DNA from: Halococcus qingdaonensis
GTDB lineage: Archaea; Halobacteriota; Halobacteria; Halobacteriales; Halococcaceae
Direction: 5' to 3'
Assembly: GCF_024508235.1 (NCBI RefSeq)
Contig: NZ_CP101943.1
Span: forward strand, 2,453,112 to 2,517,111
DNA: 64,000 nt
In this document: in pieces, positions 52,898 through 62,107 of the stretch
Numbering within the stretch: position 1 is the first letter of the stretch
Layout: the number at the start of each line of letters is the position of its first letter
The notes under the pieces: model-generated
Seen by the model: only the letters and a program-made list of their open reading frames with translations
Told to the model about the DNA's origin: nothing
Databases searched by the model: none
Translations under genes and position numbers: made by a program

Positions 52898-54364
52898 ATG
52901 AGCGATACGCCCGCGCGGAACGTCCTGTTCGTCGTCATGGACACGGTCCGCAAGGACCACCTCTCGGTCTACGACGACGAACGCGAGACGACGCCCGGAC
53001 TCGAAACGTTCGCCGAGGAGGCCGCCGTCTACGACCAGGCGGTCGCCCCGGCCCCGTGGACGCTTCCTTCCCACGCCTCGATGTTCACCGGGCGCTATCC
53101 CGGCGAGCACAACGCGACCCAGGAGAACCCCTATCTCGAAGGCCACCCGACGCTCGCCCAGTCGCTCACCGACCACCGGAGCTCGTGTTACTCCTCGAAC
53201 GCCTGGATCACGCCCTACACCCATCTCACCGACGGGTTCGATAGCCAGGACAACTTCTTCGAGGTGATGCCCGGCGACCTGCTCTCGGGACCGCTCGCGC
53301 GCGTCTGGAAGACGATGAACGACAACGAACGCCTCCGGCAGGCCGCCGACTGGCTCGTCAACCTCGGCAACGAGATCCACGAGTTCCTCGCGAGCGGCGA
53401 GGGAGCGGACTCGAAGACGCCCGCCGTCATCGACCGCACCATCGAGTTCATCGACGACACCGACGAGCCCTACTTCTCGTTCATCAACCTGATGGACGCG
53501 CACCTCCCCTACCACCCGCCCGAGGAGCACAAGGAGCTGTTCGCACCCGGTGTGGACTCGACGCAGGTCTGTCAGAACTCGAAGGAGTACAACAGCGGGG
53601 CACGCGACATCAGCGAGGCCGAGTGGAACTCGATCCGCGGGCTCTACGACGCCGAGATCCACCACGTCGACGCCCAGCTCCACCGGCTGTTCGAGTGGAT
53701 GCGCGCCAACGACGAGTGGGACGATACCCTGGTGATCGTCTGTGCCGACCACGGCGAGCTCCACGGCGAGCATGGACTGTACGGTCACGAGTTCGCGGTC
53801 TACGACCCGATCGTCAACGTCCCGCTCATGGTCAAACACCCCAACCTCGACCCGGGCCGGCGCGACGAACAGGTCGAACTCGCCGACCTCTACCACACGG
53901 TGCTCGATCACGCCGACGCGCGCGGCAAGGGGCTCCCGCTCGACTGCGACCGATCGCTGCTCTCGGAGAGCTACCGCGAGTTCGCCGGCGGCGAGAACGC
54001 TTTCGTCGAGTACCACCGGCCGGTCGTGGAGCTCAACCAACTCGAGAACAAGGCGAGCGCCGCCGGTATCGAGATCGACGAGAATTCACGGTTTTACTCG
54101 CGGATGCGCGCGGCGCGCCGGCCCGACGGGAAATACATCCACAACGAGCGCATCGCCGACGAGGCCTACCGGCTCGACAGCGATCCCGATGAACTCGCGG
54201 ATCGTACCGGCGACGAGGACCCGGTCATCGCCGAGCTCGAAAGCGCCCTCTCCGCATTCGAGCACGATCGCGACGACTGGGGAAGCGTTGAGGGCGAGGA
54301 AGTGCTCTCGGAGATGGGCGACGACGCCAAACAGCGCCTCGAAGATTTGGGCTATATCGACTGA
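52898..54364 (+). CDS. Sulfatase-superfamily protein with Thr at the nucleophile position
   Basis: 488 residues, alkaline-phosphatase superfamily. N-terminal strand FVVMDTVRKDHLSVY gives the first metal Asp. The sulfatase motif reads WTLPSHASMFTG: the Cys/Ser that becomes formylglycine is Thr55 and the Arg is His. Later metal ligands are seen in CADHGELHGEHGLYGH. It may hydrolyse or transfer phospho-substituents like the Thr-using relatives rather than sulfate esters. The gene is monocistronic and divergent from the antiporter. Confidence 0.87.
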   Translation: MSDTPARNVLFVVMDTVRKDHLSVYDDERETTPGLETFAEEAAVYDQAVAPAPWTLPSHASMFTGRYPGEHNATQENPYLEGHPTLAQSLTDHRSSCYSSNAWITPYTHLTDGFDSQDNFFEVMPGDLLSGPLARVWKTMNDNERLRQAADWLVNLGNEIHEFLASGEGADSKTPAVIDRTIEFIDDTDEPYFSFINLMDAHLPYHPPEEHKELFAPGVDSTQVCQNSKEYNSGARDISEAEWNSIRGLYDAEIHHVDAQLHRLFEWMRANDEWDDTLVIVCADHGELHGEHGLYGHEFAVYDPIVNVPLMVKHPNLDPGRRDEQVELADLYHTVLDHADARGKGLPLDCDRSLLSESYREFAGGENAFVEYHRPVVELNQLENKASAAGIEIDENSRFYSRMRAARRPDGKYIHNERIADEAYRLDSDPDELADRTGDEDPVIAELESALSAFEHDRDDWGSVEGEEVLSEMGDDAKQRLEDLGYID

Positions 54365-54388
54365 CTCTCACCGATCTCCACCGCCCGC

Positions 54389-55264
54389 TCAGTCGCCACG
54401 CTCGCGCGCACGAACGAGTGCGGCGAGCGTCCGGTTCACCGGCACTCGATCGTCGGCACGATCGACGACGGCACCGTTGATCGCGTCGATCTCGGTTTTC
54501 GTCCCTGCTTCGACGTCCTGTGCCATCGACGAAGTGTTTCTCGCGGTCGCTTCGACCACCGATTCGAGCGCCGCGACCGCCTCGCTCTCCGCGAGATTGA
54601 CGCCCTGCTCCCGGGCGACGCGAGCGACTTCGCAGGCGGCCTCGCTGGCGATGTCCTGAAGCGGGCCATCGGCGAGCGCACCGTTTTCGACCCCGGCGAG
54701 CGCGGTCGTCGGGTTGATGCCGGCGTTGACGGCGAGCTTTCGCCAGAGGCGCTTCGGCATCCCATCGTCGTGTACGGCGTCGATATCCGCCGATCGGAGC
54801 GCCTCGACCGCGCGCTCCGCAGCCGCCGAGGGACCGCCGTCGGGCGTACCGAGCGCGATCTCGCCGATGCCGGTACACTCGACCCGTCCGGCGGCGGGGC
54901 GTCGCGCGCCGTAAGTGCAGGTGCCGGCGAGCACGGTGTCGAGCTGCGCGGCGAGCGCCTCCTCGTTGCCGAGGCCGTTCTGGAGCGAGCAGGTTATCTC
55001 TGGGTTACAGTCAGCGAGCGCGTGCCCGGCAGCGGGCGTATCGAACGATTTCACCGTGACGAGCGCGAGATCGGCCCGCTCGGGGACCATCGTCCGGGCC
55101 TCGGGCTGGGTCGTGAACTCGACGGCTCCCTCGACGGCGAGCCCCGATTCGCGGATCGCCGCGATGTGGGGGTCGCGCCCGACCAGCGTCACGCGATGCT
55201 CGCGCGCGCAGAGCCCGCCGACGAGGCTGCCGAGACTCCCCGCGCCGAAAACCAGGATCTCCAC
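54389..55264 (-). CDS. panE: 2-dehydropantoate 2-reductase (PanE/ApbA family)
   Basis: 291 residues from a GTG. NAD(P) loop VFGAGSLGSLVGG at the N-terminus, LQNGLGNEEAL and the catalytic Lys in WRKLAVNAGINP (conserved KLxxNAxxN). Makes pantoate for coenzyme A. It begins one base after the stop of the zinc-ribbon gene; the two are probably one operon. Confidence 0.9.
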   Translation of the reverse strand: MEILVFGAGSLGSLVGGLCAREHRVTLVGRDPHIAAIRESGLAVEGAVEFTTQPEARTMVPERADLALVTVKSFDTPAAGHALADCNPEITCSLQNGLGNEEALAAQLDTVLAGTCTYGARRPAAGRVECTGIGEIALGTPDGGPSAAAERAVEALRSADIDAVHDDGMPKRLWRKLAVNAGINPTTALAGVENGALADGPLQDIASEAACEVARVAREQGVNLAESEAVAALESVVEATARNTSSMAQDVEAGTKTEIDAINGAVVDRADDRVPVNRTLAALVRARERGD

Positions 55265-55265
55265 G

Positions 55266-55559
55266 TCAGTCTTCGGTCCAGTAGTACAGTTCTTCCTTCG
55301 CTGCGTCGCACGAGGGACAGCTGTCGGGGAGGCCGCCCTTGAGATCTCCCATCTCGCCGCACTCGCCACAGCGCCACATCAGCTCGGCCTCGCCGAGCAC
55401 GTGACCCGCCCGCTCGTGTTCGACAGAGAGCGATTCGACGCCCTCGCGGGTCGTGATGAAGAAACCGTCCGTGTCGAACCCACGAACGGTCCCGAGCTTC
55501 GCGCCGTCTTCGGTGTAGACGGTCGTTCCGACCCCGACCGTTGGGCTCTCCTGACTCAT
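55266..55559 (-). CDS. Zinc-ribbon protein with N-terminal PRC-like strand region
   Basis: 97 residues. Residues 1-55 are beta-rich (VGVGTTVYTEDGAKLGTVRGFDTDGFFITT), like a short PRC-barrel. The C-terminus holds CGEC and CPSC, four Cys for one zinc. Annotated in relatives as a rubredoxin-like family (DUF7130 as I recall, not certain). Directly upstream of panE by one base. Confidence 0.78.
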   Translation of the reverse strand: MSQESPTVGVGTTVYTEDGAKLGTVRGFDTDGFFITTREGVESLSVEHERAGHVLGEAELMWRCGECGEMGDLKGGLPDSCPSCDAAKEELYYWTED

Positions 55560-55615
55560 AGCGGTCGTTCGTCGTCGATCGACATAAATTCCACCGGCCG
55601 ATCACCCTCGATCGA

Positions 55616-55816
55616 CTACCCGGAGCGCTCGCTCTCGCCGAACAGCTCCACGAGCACGGCCGCCCGCTCGTCGCTTGGCTCCTGGTTGCCCTCCTCCCAC
55701 GCTCTGATCGCGGTCGCCGTGGTGTCGAGGTGGGCCGCCAGCTCCGTCGGATTGAGGCCGCGTGCCTGCCGACGGGAACGGAGCTCTGCGCCGAGCGGCG
55801 GGTTATGCGTCGTCAT
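55616..55816 (-). CDS. Small XRE-type helix-turn-helix protein
   Basis: 66 residues. The HTH is SRRQARGLNPTELAAHLDTTATAIRAWEEG, matching the Cro/CI fold with its G/A-x-x-x-E turn. The start lies 14 bases inside the end of the GAF gene, so both are translated from one mRNA. The target is unknown. Confidence 0.83.
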   Translation of the reverse strand: MTTHNPPLGAELRSRRQARGLNPTELAAHLDTTATAIRAWEEGNQEPSDERAAVLVELFGESERSG

Positions 55817-56261
55817 GATCGAGGAGTCGTCGCCCGACGGCCATCAACTGCTCGCGTTCGTCGGGCCGGAACTCGTACCGTTCGGGCTTGGCGACCCCGA
55901 TCGTCCCTTCGACCCTGTCGTCGGCCCCGAAGATCGGCGCGGCCAGCGATCCCTCCATCCCGGTCGCCCGTGCGCCCTCCTCGGCGACGCCCGAGTCGTC
56001 GGTCTGGAGGTTGCAGACGTCGACCGGTTCGGCGCGCTCGGCGGCCAGCCCGGCCATCCCCTTGCCGATCGGGATCCGCTCGATCCGCGAGAGCACGGAC
56101 TCCGGAATGTCGACCGACGCGACGAGCGTCAGTTCGTCGCCGTCCCGCCGATGGAGCGTCCCCGACGTACAGTCGAACGTCTCGACCGTCTCACGGAGGA
56201 TTTCCGTCGTTTCCTCGCTGGGGTCCGATTCGATCGTCGAGGATGTGCGTTCGTCGCTCAT
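55803..56261 (-). CDS. GAF-domain protein
   Basis: 152 residues, essentially one GAF domain: FDCTSGTLHRRDGDELTLVASV, IGKGMAGLAAERAEPVDVCNLQTDD, APIFGADDRVEGTIGVAKPERYEF. GAF domains bind cyclic nucleotides, heme, bilins or small ligands. It overlaps the XRE-type HTH gene, so the pair resembles a ligand sensor plus DNA-binding partner. Confidence 0.88.
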   Translation of the reverse strand: MSDERTSSTIESDPSEETTEILRETVETFDCTSGTLHRRDGDELTLVASVDIPESVLSRIERIPIGKGMAGLAAERAEPVDVCNLQTDDSGVAEEGARATGMEGSLAAPIFGADDRVEGTIGVAKPERYEFRPDEREQLMAVGRRLLDHDDA

Positions 56262-56330
56262 CTTTCGCCGTTCCTACCGCCGCCGGCCGGTTAACGCTGC
56301 GGAACTCACGACGCCCGTCCGTACGCACTC

Positions 56331-56408
56331 CTGGCACCACCGTTTTCACATGAAGTCGGCGATACCGCCCTGGCACCACCGTTTTCACATGAAGTCGGCG
56401 ATACCGCT
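56331..56408 (-). repeat. 39-bp tandem duplication at the 3' end of the PolD gene
   Basis: Two copies of a 39-base unit (56331-56369 and 56370-56408), differing at one base. Read on the minus strand, each encodes GIADFM and a stop codon. The second copy holds the real end of the polymerase; the first lies after it and is untranslated. Confidence 0.9.
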
Positions 56409-59400
56409 CTGCTTGTTTTTGTCGTTCTCGAACACGCTCTCCAGTGTGCGTTCGAGCACTTCGAGGCGCTGTTTCGTGTAGTCGCGAGTGCCGTACTCCT
56501 CGGCGACGCGGGTGGCGGTGCCGATGTACTTCTTCACCGACCCCTCGTGTACTGTGAGATTTACATCGCCGCCACACTCCCGACAGTTGCCCGTGAGCGG
56601 CATCCGACGATACTTGGTCCCGCAGTCGAGACAGCGTGTCTCCTGCCGGGAGAAGGCTCTGAGGTTGCCGATGAGATCGGGCAGGAAGTGATATTCGATG
56701 ATGCGCTCGGCGACGTCGGTCTCGTCGACCGCGCGGAGCTTCCGGGCGAGTTCGAGCTGGGCGTCCATCTTCTCGGTCATCGAGCCCAAAGTTTTGTACG
56801 CCGACAGCGACGGCCCGAGCGCGAGGTTCGAGGTGTCGTGGGTGTGGCGAAAGCCCGAATACTCGCCCTCGGTGCCGACGCTCTCCTCGGCGATCTCGAT
56901 GTCGACGCTTCCTGGATCGGCCATCTCCAGGGTGGCCTCGTAGAACTCCTTCGGGTAGGAATCCACGACGTCCATGTTGTGGGCCTCGTCGTCGATCTCG
57001 GCCGGGTCGATTCGCGATGACATCACCAGCGGCGCGTCCATCCGCCCGCCGCGCTTGTCGGGCAGGTAGGCTTTCGAGAAGTTGAGCAAGCCGTCCAGCA
57101 GAAGCATCACACAGTCTTCATCCCCATCGCACTGGCCGACGAAGAGATCGTTTGCGACCAGCCTGTTCGTCTCCGCGACGGTGAGCGAGTAGACGTGGTC
57201 GACTGTCGATTCGACGATATCGACCTGGACCACCTCGTCGAGCCAGACGTCCGCGCTGCCACCGTCGCCGAGCAACCGCTGTGTGCGGACGTCGACCGTA
57301 TCGAGCACGGTAGCGAGCGTCCGTGATTTCCGGTCGAGATGGAACCCGATCTCCTCCGCGAACCGGACGACGTTTTCTGAGGTTATCTTACAGGTCCACG
57401 AGCGATACTCCGGCACTGGCCCGTCGTGGAATTCGGCAACGGCACCCGTCGACGGAACGCGACGTTCCTCGTAGGTTTTGGCTGCGACTCCGAAGCGCTT
57501 CAGTGCGGCGACAAGGTCGCGCTTCAACTCGTCGCTGACGGTCGTCGCACGGATCTCGATGCGGTCGCTCGATACGCTACCGTCGCCGCTGAAGTACGCT
57601 GCGAGAAACGCCTTGAGCTGTGGGATCGGTGCGTTCGTCATGCAGTCGGGGATCCGCTTCGTCTCCGCCCGCGTTCCAGCGGCGAAGACGTCCGCGAAAA
57701 GCGTGGCCACGAGTCGACTCGACGCCGTCACCTTCCACTCGCTTTCCTCGTAGGCCTCCACTCCGAGCACCTCCTCGAAAGCGTCGATGACGTCACGGCG
57801 TGCGGCGTCATCCGGCGTACAGATCGTCGTCTGATAGAAATCCCCCGCTTCTCGGCGTGTGAAACCCTCGGCTGCGTAGTAACCGAGCAGTGTCGCGAAC
57901 CCTTCGTCGATTTCGAGCGTTCGCGCGACAGCGGTCTTGTCGCGTTTCACCGAGAGCGAGACGTCCGCCGGCAGACGATCGAGCAACGCCGTACCGCCGA
58001 TGAGTGTGACCAGGACGGATGCCGGAACACTGTCGCGGCTGATCCAGTTATAGACGGTCGAACCGCTGCAATCGAGCGCTTCCGCAACGGGTTTGACGTG
58101 GCCTTCTGCTTCGGTCGCGTCATCGAACAGGAACTTGAGGTCTTCGGAGCCGATACCTCGTATCACTAGTTCGTCGTTCGGCACCGCATCGGCATCGAGG
58201 AACGCGTCGAGCAGATCGATACTTGCTGCCTCGCCCTCGTAGTCGATCCGTTTCGGCGACGGAATCGTATCACCGATCTCGAGCTCGTTCGCCTCGATAT
58301 CCTCGATGCCACCGTCCCATCTCACCATCGAGTGATCCGGCGTCACGGTCAGTTCGTGTCCGCTCCGCGTCTCGATCTCGATGAGGTGGTCGGGTGCAGT
58401 ATGCTTCGAAACCGCTTCGATCGGCTTTCGCACTCGTTCCCCATCGTCGTCGATCGAGGGAACGCGAACCTCGCCGTCGAGTTCTTCGACGAGCGTGCCG
58501 AAATCGTCCTCACGGGGATCTTCGAGTGACTCCTCGACTAACGACGAGATCCGTTCGTGTCGCCAGTCTCCCTCGTCCTCGACCCAGAGCTTGGTCTCGG
58601 GATGGAAACAGTTGCGTCTCTTCGATGCGTGAAAGTACGGATGTGCGTAGCCGACGGCGGCGCTCGTGAAGCCGATCACGCGGCCGACGACCGCCGCCGA
58701 CGTGTGCGGAGCCATCCCGAAGACGAGTTCGCCGACGAGGTCGTCGCGATCGTCGAGTTCGTAGAACGACTCCAACCCGTAGTAGCTTTCGAGCAGGTCG
58801 TCGACGAAGTCGGCCGTCTTGAGCATGTGTTCGGCCGCGCCGTTCGAGAGCACGACGTCCTGGACCTTGAGCTCGACGAGCTGGTCGTCGTGGCGCAGCG
58901 GGTCGCCGTTCATGTCCTCGTGGTAGCCGAGCTCGCGGAACTGCTCGACCGAGACGTCGAGTTCCGCCGGTCGCACACTCGTCACCGGGAGGTCGGTCAT
59001 GTCGTAGCGCACAGTCCCATCCTTGAACGTCGAGACGCCGTGTTTCGCCCGGAGAACACCCTTCTCCATCGGTTCGGGGGTTTTCAGCTCCGAGGTCAAC
59101 CCCTTCACGCCTTTCATGATGTCGAAGGCGCTCTCGCGCTCGCCGACCGCGTCCAGCGCGTCCTGGTACTCCTCACGGAGGTTCACCGTCCGCCACTCGG
59201 TCGGCCACGCCTCGCCCCCACACCGGGGACACTCCACCTGGCCGGACTCGTCGGGTTCGACCGCGATCTCGCAGTCGGGGCACTCGTAGCGCGGTTCGGT
59301 CGGCGCGCCACAGTCCGGACAGCGCGTCTCGTAGCTGCGCTCGCCGCAGTCGACGCACTCCCGGCGGCCGATCTCGACGGGAACGACGCCACGCTCGCCG

Positions 59401-61367
59401 CCGTCGTCGTGGACGTAGTCGGTGGCCTTGCTCACGTCGCGCTGGTTGCCGCCGGCCTCGCCGATCGGAAAGAGGGTATGGACCGCCGGCGAGAGCTCGC
59501 GCGTCTCCGATTTCTCCGGCCTGCCCATCCGCCCGCCGATGCGCGTCGGCGCGCGCTCGCGGAGAGCGAAGGGCGCGACGTCACGAACCGCCTCCATCGC
59601 GTTCGGCCACTCGCGTGCCTCCTCCGAGAGCTCCCCGGCCGTACTGTCGAGCGACTCGTCGAACCCGAGCGAGCGAACGAACGGTATGGGGTCGGGGATC
59701 CTGAGCGCGTCGCCCGCCTGCGAGTGGGGGACGAGGAGTGCTTCGAGTGCCTCGCGGACCGCAGGGCGCGGTTCGAGCGCCAGTCTGCCGTCGACGAACT
59801 CGCCGGCCGCGACCGCCTCGCGGAGCGTCGTGAACGCCTCGACGGTGATATCGTGCCAGCAGTAGGTGTAATTGGGATGCAGCGGTGCGTCGTACTCGAC
59901 GGCCCACTCGATGGCCTCCGTGGGCGTGGGATGTTCGAGATCGACGCGCGTCGAGTCGGCGAGCGCGCGCACGTCCGCAGCAGTAGCTTCGAACTCCTGG
60001 ATCCACCAGTCGTCGGTGTACGAGGCCGGTGCCAGGGGATGGTTGTTCTCGACGAACTCGCCGTAGTTGACGAGATATTCGCCGAGATCCAGGATCGCCT
60101 CCACCCCGTTCCGTAGTTCGAGCGCTTCGGCGGGGTCGTCGATGCGCCGGACGTCGCCGTTCGCCAGCCTGACCGTGGGCCCCTCGATCGAATCAACGGG
60201 AACGACGCCGGCGGCCTTCCCCGGTCGCTCGGTCTTGAGCTGCGTACCGGTCGCGAGGAAGTCGTCGACCAGATGCATCGTCGCCGGATGGACGCCAGCA
60301 GTCGCAAAGCCGTGATTCCGCGCGCGACCGTAGCGCAGGCGAAACCCGCCGGCCTCGCTCGGATGGCCGAAGACGGGTCGGCCGGCAATGAGGTCCCGGA
60401 GGAACTTCTCGGAGGGGTCGGGCCGGAGCGGTCCCACCGGTTCGTCGTCGGGCTCCTCGCTCGCTTCCGCGGCCGATTCGTCCGATGCGTCCTCGTCGTC
60501 CGGTTCGTCGTCGGTCTCGTCGGCACCGTTGATCGTCCCCGCGATCAGGTCGTCGAGCCACGGCCAGTCGACCTCGTCCAGCTCGCTGGTGTAGCGCTCG
60601 ATCTTCGGTGCCTTCTGGGCGATCCCCTCGCCGAGCACGAGACACATCCCCCCTCTCGCGCTGTTCGTCCCCACTCGTTCGAGATCGCGAAAGCCGGAGA
60701 CCTCCTCCTGGCCGGTGGCCTCGCCGTCGAGCATCACCGGCGAGTGGCGGGCGATGAACTTCGTCTCGGCGTCCTTCGGGGAGTACTGGAGCCCGGTCTC
60801 CGAATCGTAGAGATCGACCTCCTCGGCGTAGCGTTCGACCTCCTCGTCGCGGGGCTGATACCCACCGAGTCCGAGCAACGAGCGCGTGTAGTCGGCGACG
60901 AGCACCGACAGCGCCTGTGCGGTGCCGCCGGCCGAGCGGATCGGTCCCGCATAAAAGACGCGGACGAACTGCGTCCCGTCGGGGTTGTCCGCGAGCTCGA
61001 CCCGGTCGATCCCCTCGATCGGCGCGGCGACGACACCCTCGGTGAGCAGTGCGACCGCGGTTCTGACTGCGCCCTCGATCGTCCCGGCCTGTGTCTCGTA
61101 GTCGCCGACGCGGCCCTCGGCGAAATCCGCCGCGAGTTCGAGGGCGGCCTCCTCGCGGCTCATCTCGCCCTCCAATTCGCGCACGCGCTCGGCGACACCC
61201 TCGATCCCCAGGATGTTCTCCACGCGATCGGCCATGTCCTTGGCCACGGGGATCTCGATCTCGGGGGTCGGATCACCACCCTTCTCGCGTGCTTTCTCGG
61301 CGAGTGCGATGGCCTCGTCGAGTTGGCCCTCGATCCCCTCGAAGTATCGTTCGTCGTCCGCTCTCAT
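56385..61367 (-). CDS. polC: DNA polymerase D large subunit (DP2) with intein
   Basis: 1,660 residues from the ATG at 61367, of which residues 920-1412 are an intein; the spliced enzyme is about 1,167 residues. DP2 is the catalytic subunit of the archaeal replicative PolD. Zinc-ribbon cysteines are seen (CVDCGERSYETRCPDCG, CPDCE, CPRCGG before the intein; CLDCGTKY and CRECGG near the end). The intein splits the catalytic motif: ...ASKRRN|CDGDEDCVM. The last residues GIADFM end at a TGA that is duplicated just downstream. It starts one base inside the end of the PPC-domain gene. Confidence 0.95.
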   Translation of the reverse strand: MRADDERYFEGIEGQLDEAIALAEKAREKGGDPTPEIEIPVAKDMADRVENILGIEGVAERVRELEGEMSREEAALELAADFAEGRVGDYETQAGTIEGAVRTAVALLTEGVVAAPIEGIDRVELADNPDGTQFVRVFYAGPIRSAGGTAQALSVLVADYTRSLLGLGGYQPRDEEVERYAEEVDLYDSETGLQYSPKDAETKFIARHSPVMLDGEATGQEEVSGFRDLERVGTNSARGGMCLVLGEGIAQKAPKIERYTSELDEVDWPWLDDLIAGTINGADETDDEPDDEDASDESAAEASEEPDDEPVGPLRPDPSEKFLRDLIAGRPVFGHPSEAGGFRLRYGRARNHGFATAGVHPATMHLVDDFLATGTQLKTERPGKAAGVVPVDSIEGPTVRLANGDVRRIDDPAEALELRNGVEAILDLGEYLVNYGEFVENNHPLAPASYTDDWWIQEFEATAADVRALADSTRVDLEHPTPTEAIEWAVEYDAPLHPNYTYCWHDITVEAFTTLREAVAAGEFVDGRLALEPRPAVREALEALLVPHSQAGDALRIPDPIPFVRSLGFDESLDSTAGELSEEAREWPNAMEAVRDVAPFALRERAPTRIGGRMGRPEKSETRELSPAVHTLFPIGEAGGNQRDVSKATDYVHDDGGERGVVPVEIGRRECVDCGERSYETRCPDCGAPTEPRYECPDCEIAVEPDESGQVECPRCGGEAWPTEWRTVNLREEYQDALDAVGERESAFDIMKGVKGLTSELKTPEPMEKGVLRAKHGVSTFKDGTVRYDMTDLPVTSVRPAELDVSVEQFRELGYHEDMNGDPLRHDDQLVELKVQDVVLSNGAAEHMLKTADFVDDLLESYYGLESFYELDDRDDLVGELVFGMAPHTSAAVVGRVIGFTSAAVGYAHPYFHASKRRNCFHPETKLWVEDEGDWRHERISSLVEESLEDPREDDFGTLVEELDGEVRVPSIDDDGERVRKPIEAVSKHTAPDHLIEIETRSGHELTVTPDHSMVRWDGGIEDIEANELEIGDTIPSPKRIDYEGEAASIDLLDAFLDADAVPNDELVIRGIGSEDLKFLFDDATEAEGHVKPVAEALDCSGSTVYNWISRDSVPASVLVTLIGGTALLDRLPADVSLSVKRDKTAVARTLEIDEGFATLLGYYAAEGFTRREAGDFYQTTICTPDDAARRDVIDAFEEVLGVEAYEESEWKVTASSRLVATLFADVFAAGTRAETKRIPDCMTNAPIPQLKAFLAAYFSGDGSVSSDRIEIRATTVSDELKRDLVAALKRFGVAAKTYEERRVPSTGAVAEFHDGPVPEYRSWTCKITSENVVRFAEEIGFHLDRKSRTLATVLDTVDVRTQRLLGDGGSADVWLDEVVQVDIVESTVDHVYSLTVAETNRLVANDLFVGQCDGDEDCVMLLLDGLLNFSKAYLPDKRGGRMDAPLVMSSRIDPAEIDDEAHNMDVVDSYPKEFYEATLEMADPGSVDIEIAEESVGTEGEYSGFRHTHDTSNLALGPSLSAYKTLGSMTEKMDAQLELARKLRAVDETDVAERIIEYHFLPDLIGNLRAFSRQETRCLDCGTKYRRMPLTGNCRECGGDVNLTVHEGSVKKYIGTATRVAEEYGTRDYTKQRLEVLERTLESVFENDKNKQSGIADFM
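57132..58610 (-). other. Intein in DNA polymerase D large subunit, 493 aa
   Basis: It begins with Cys (CFHPETKLWVEDEG) after RRN and ends FVGQ before the Cys of CDGDED. Block B is TVTPDHSM. Homing-endonuclease motifs are LLGYYAAEGF and AAYFSGDGSV, acidic residues intact, so it is a LAGLIDADG type. The terminal residue is Gln, not Asn, which is known at this insertion site in other archaea (Pyrococcus PolII inteins). Between block B and the endonuclease there is a region with HTH character (VAEALDCSGSTVYNWIS). Confidence 0.93.
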
Positions 61368-61789
61368 CAGAGCGGCCAGAGATCGAGATCGGTCGTCTCG
61401 TCGTGTTCGCGTTCGAGGTGGGCGTCGAACTCGCGGAGATACACCTCGCCGGCGAACACCGTGCCCGAGTTCAGATGACCGGCCACGGTCGAGCCGTCCG
61501 CGCGCGAGCAGACCGCGTGGGTGTGGGCGAACCGCTCGCCGTCGAGCCACGAGACGTTACCGACGCACGAGGCGACTTCGAGCGGTTCGTCGAACACCAC
61601 CGAATCGTACTCCTGCCTATCCTGGTCGTAGAAGAACAGTTCGACGTCCTGCACCGCGCCGAGTGCGACGAAAAAACCCGCGTCGACACCCGCGTCGGTC
61701 GCGAGCGCTTCGATTTCCGCGCGCCAGTCCGCGCCGTGGTCCAGCCCGGCGACGAACTCGCGCCCCCCGTCGAGTTCCTGATAATCCAT
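61367..61789 (-). CDS. PPC-domain (DUF296) DNA-binding-type protein
   Basis: 140 residues from the ATG at 61789 (61795 also possible). PPC/DUF296 pattern: FVAGLDHGADW, FFVALGAVQDVELFFYD, SCVGNVSWLDGERFAHTHAVCSRADGSTVAGHLNSGTVFAGEVYLREFD. The HTHA-x-C and GHL motifs are diagnostic. Some plant members carry AT-hooks; this one is the bare domain. Overlaps the start of the polymerase gene by one base. Confidence 0.9.
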   Translation of the reverse strand: MDYQELDGGREFVAGLDHGADWRAEIEALATDAGVDAGFFVALGAVQDVELFFYDQDRQEYDSVVFDEPLEVASCVGNVSWLDGERFAHTHAVCSRADGSTVAGHLNSGTVFAGEVYLREFDAHLEREHDETTDLDLWPL

Positions 61790-61885
61790 ATCCATCCACT
61801 CGCGCGGCGGCGGCAAAAACCTTCAGTTCGTCACGGCATCGATCGGGGCGGCCCTGTCGAACGATCGACCCACCGGGACGGAGCT

Positions 61886-62107
61886 TCAGTCGTCGCGGTC
61901 CGTCCCGACCCCGTTCAGTTCGGGATCGAACAGGTCCTCGACCCGGCAATCGAAATGGGCAGCCAGTTTGAACGCCAGCTCGATCGAGGGATCGTAGCGC
62001 TCGCGCTCGACCGCGTTGATCGTCTGGCGAGTGACGTCGACGGCCGCCGCGAGGTCGGCCTGGCTCATGTCCGCCCTGTTTCGATGCCGTCGAACCGTGT
62101 TTTTCAT
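61886..62107 (-). CDS. XRE-type HTH regulator
   Basis: 73 residues. The HTH is MSQADLAAAVDVTRQTINAVERERYDPSIELAFKLAAHFDCRVEDLF, the compact YozG/YgzD class. Its ATG overlaps the stop of the membrane gene upstream (ATGA). The operator-like repeats before that gene (62530-62578) are its likely target, giving autoregulation. Confidence 0.9.
   Translation of the reverse strand: MKNTVRRHRNRADMSQADLAAAVDVTRQTINAVERERYDPSIELAFKLAAHFDCRVEDLFDPELNGVGTDRDD

Noticed and set aside
58557-60116. 519-aa frame opposite DP2
   Set aside because: Antisense of the polymerase, no motif.
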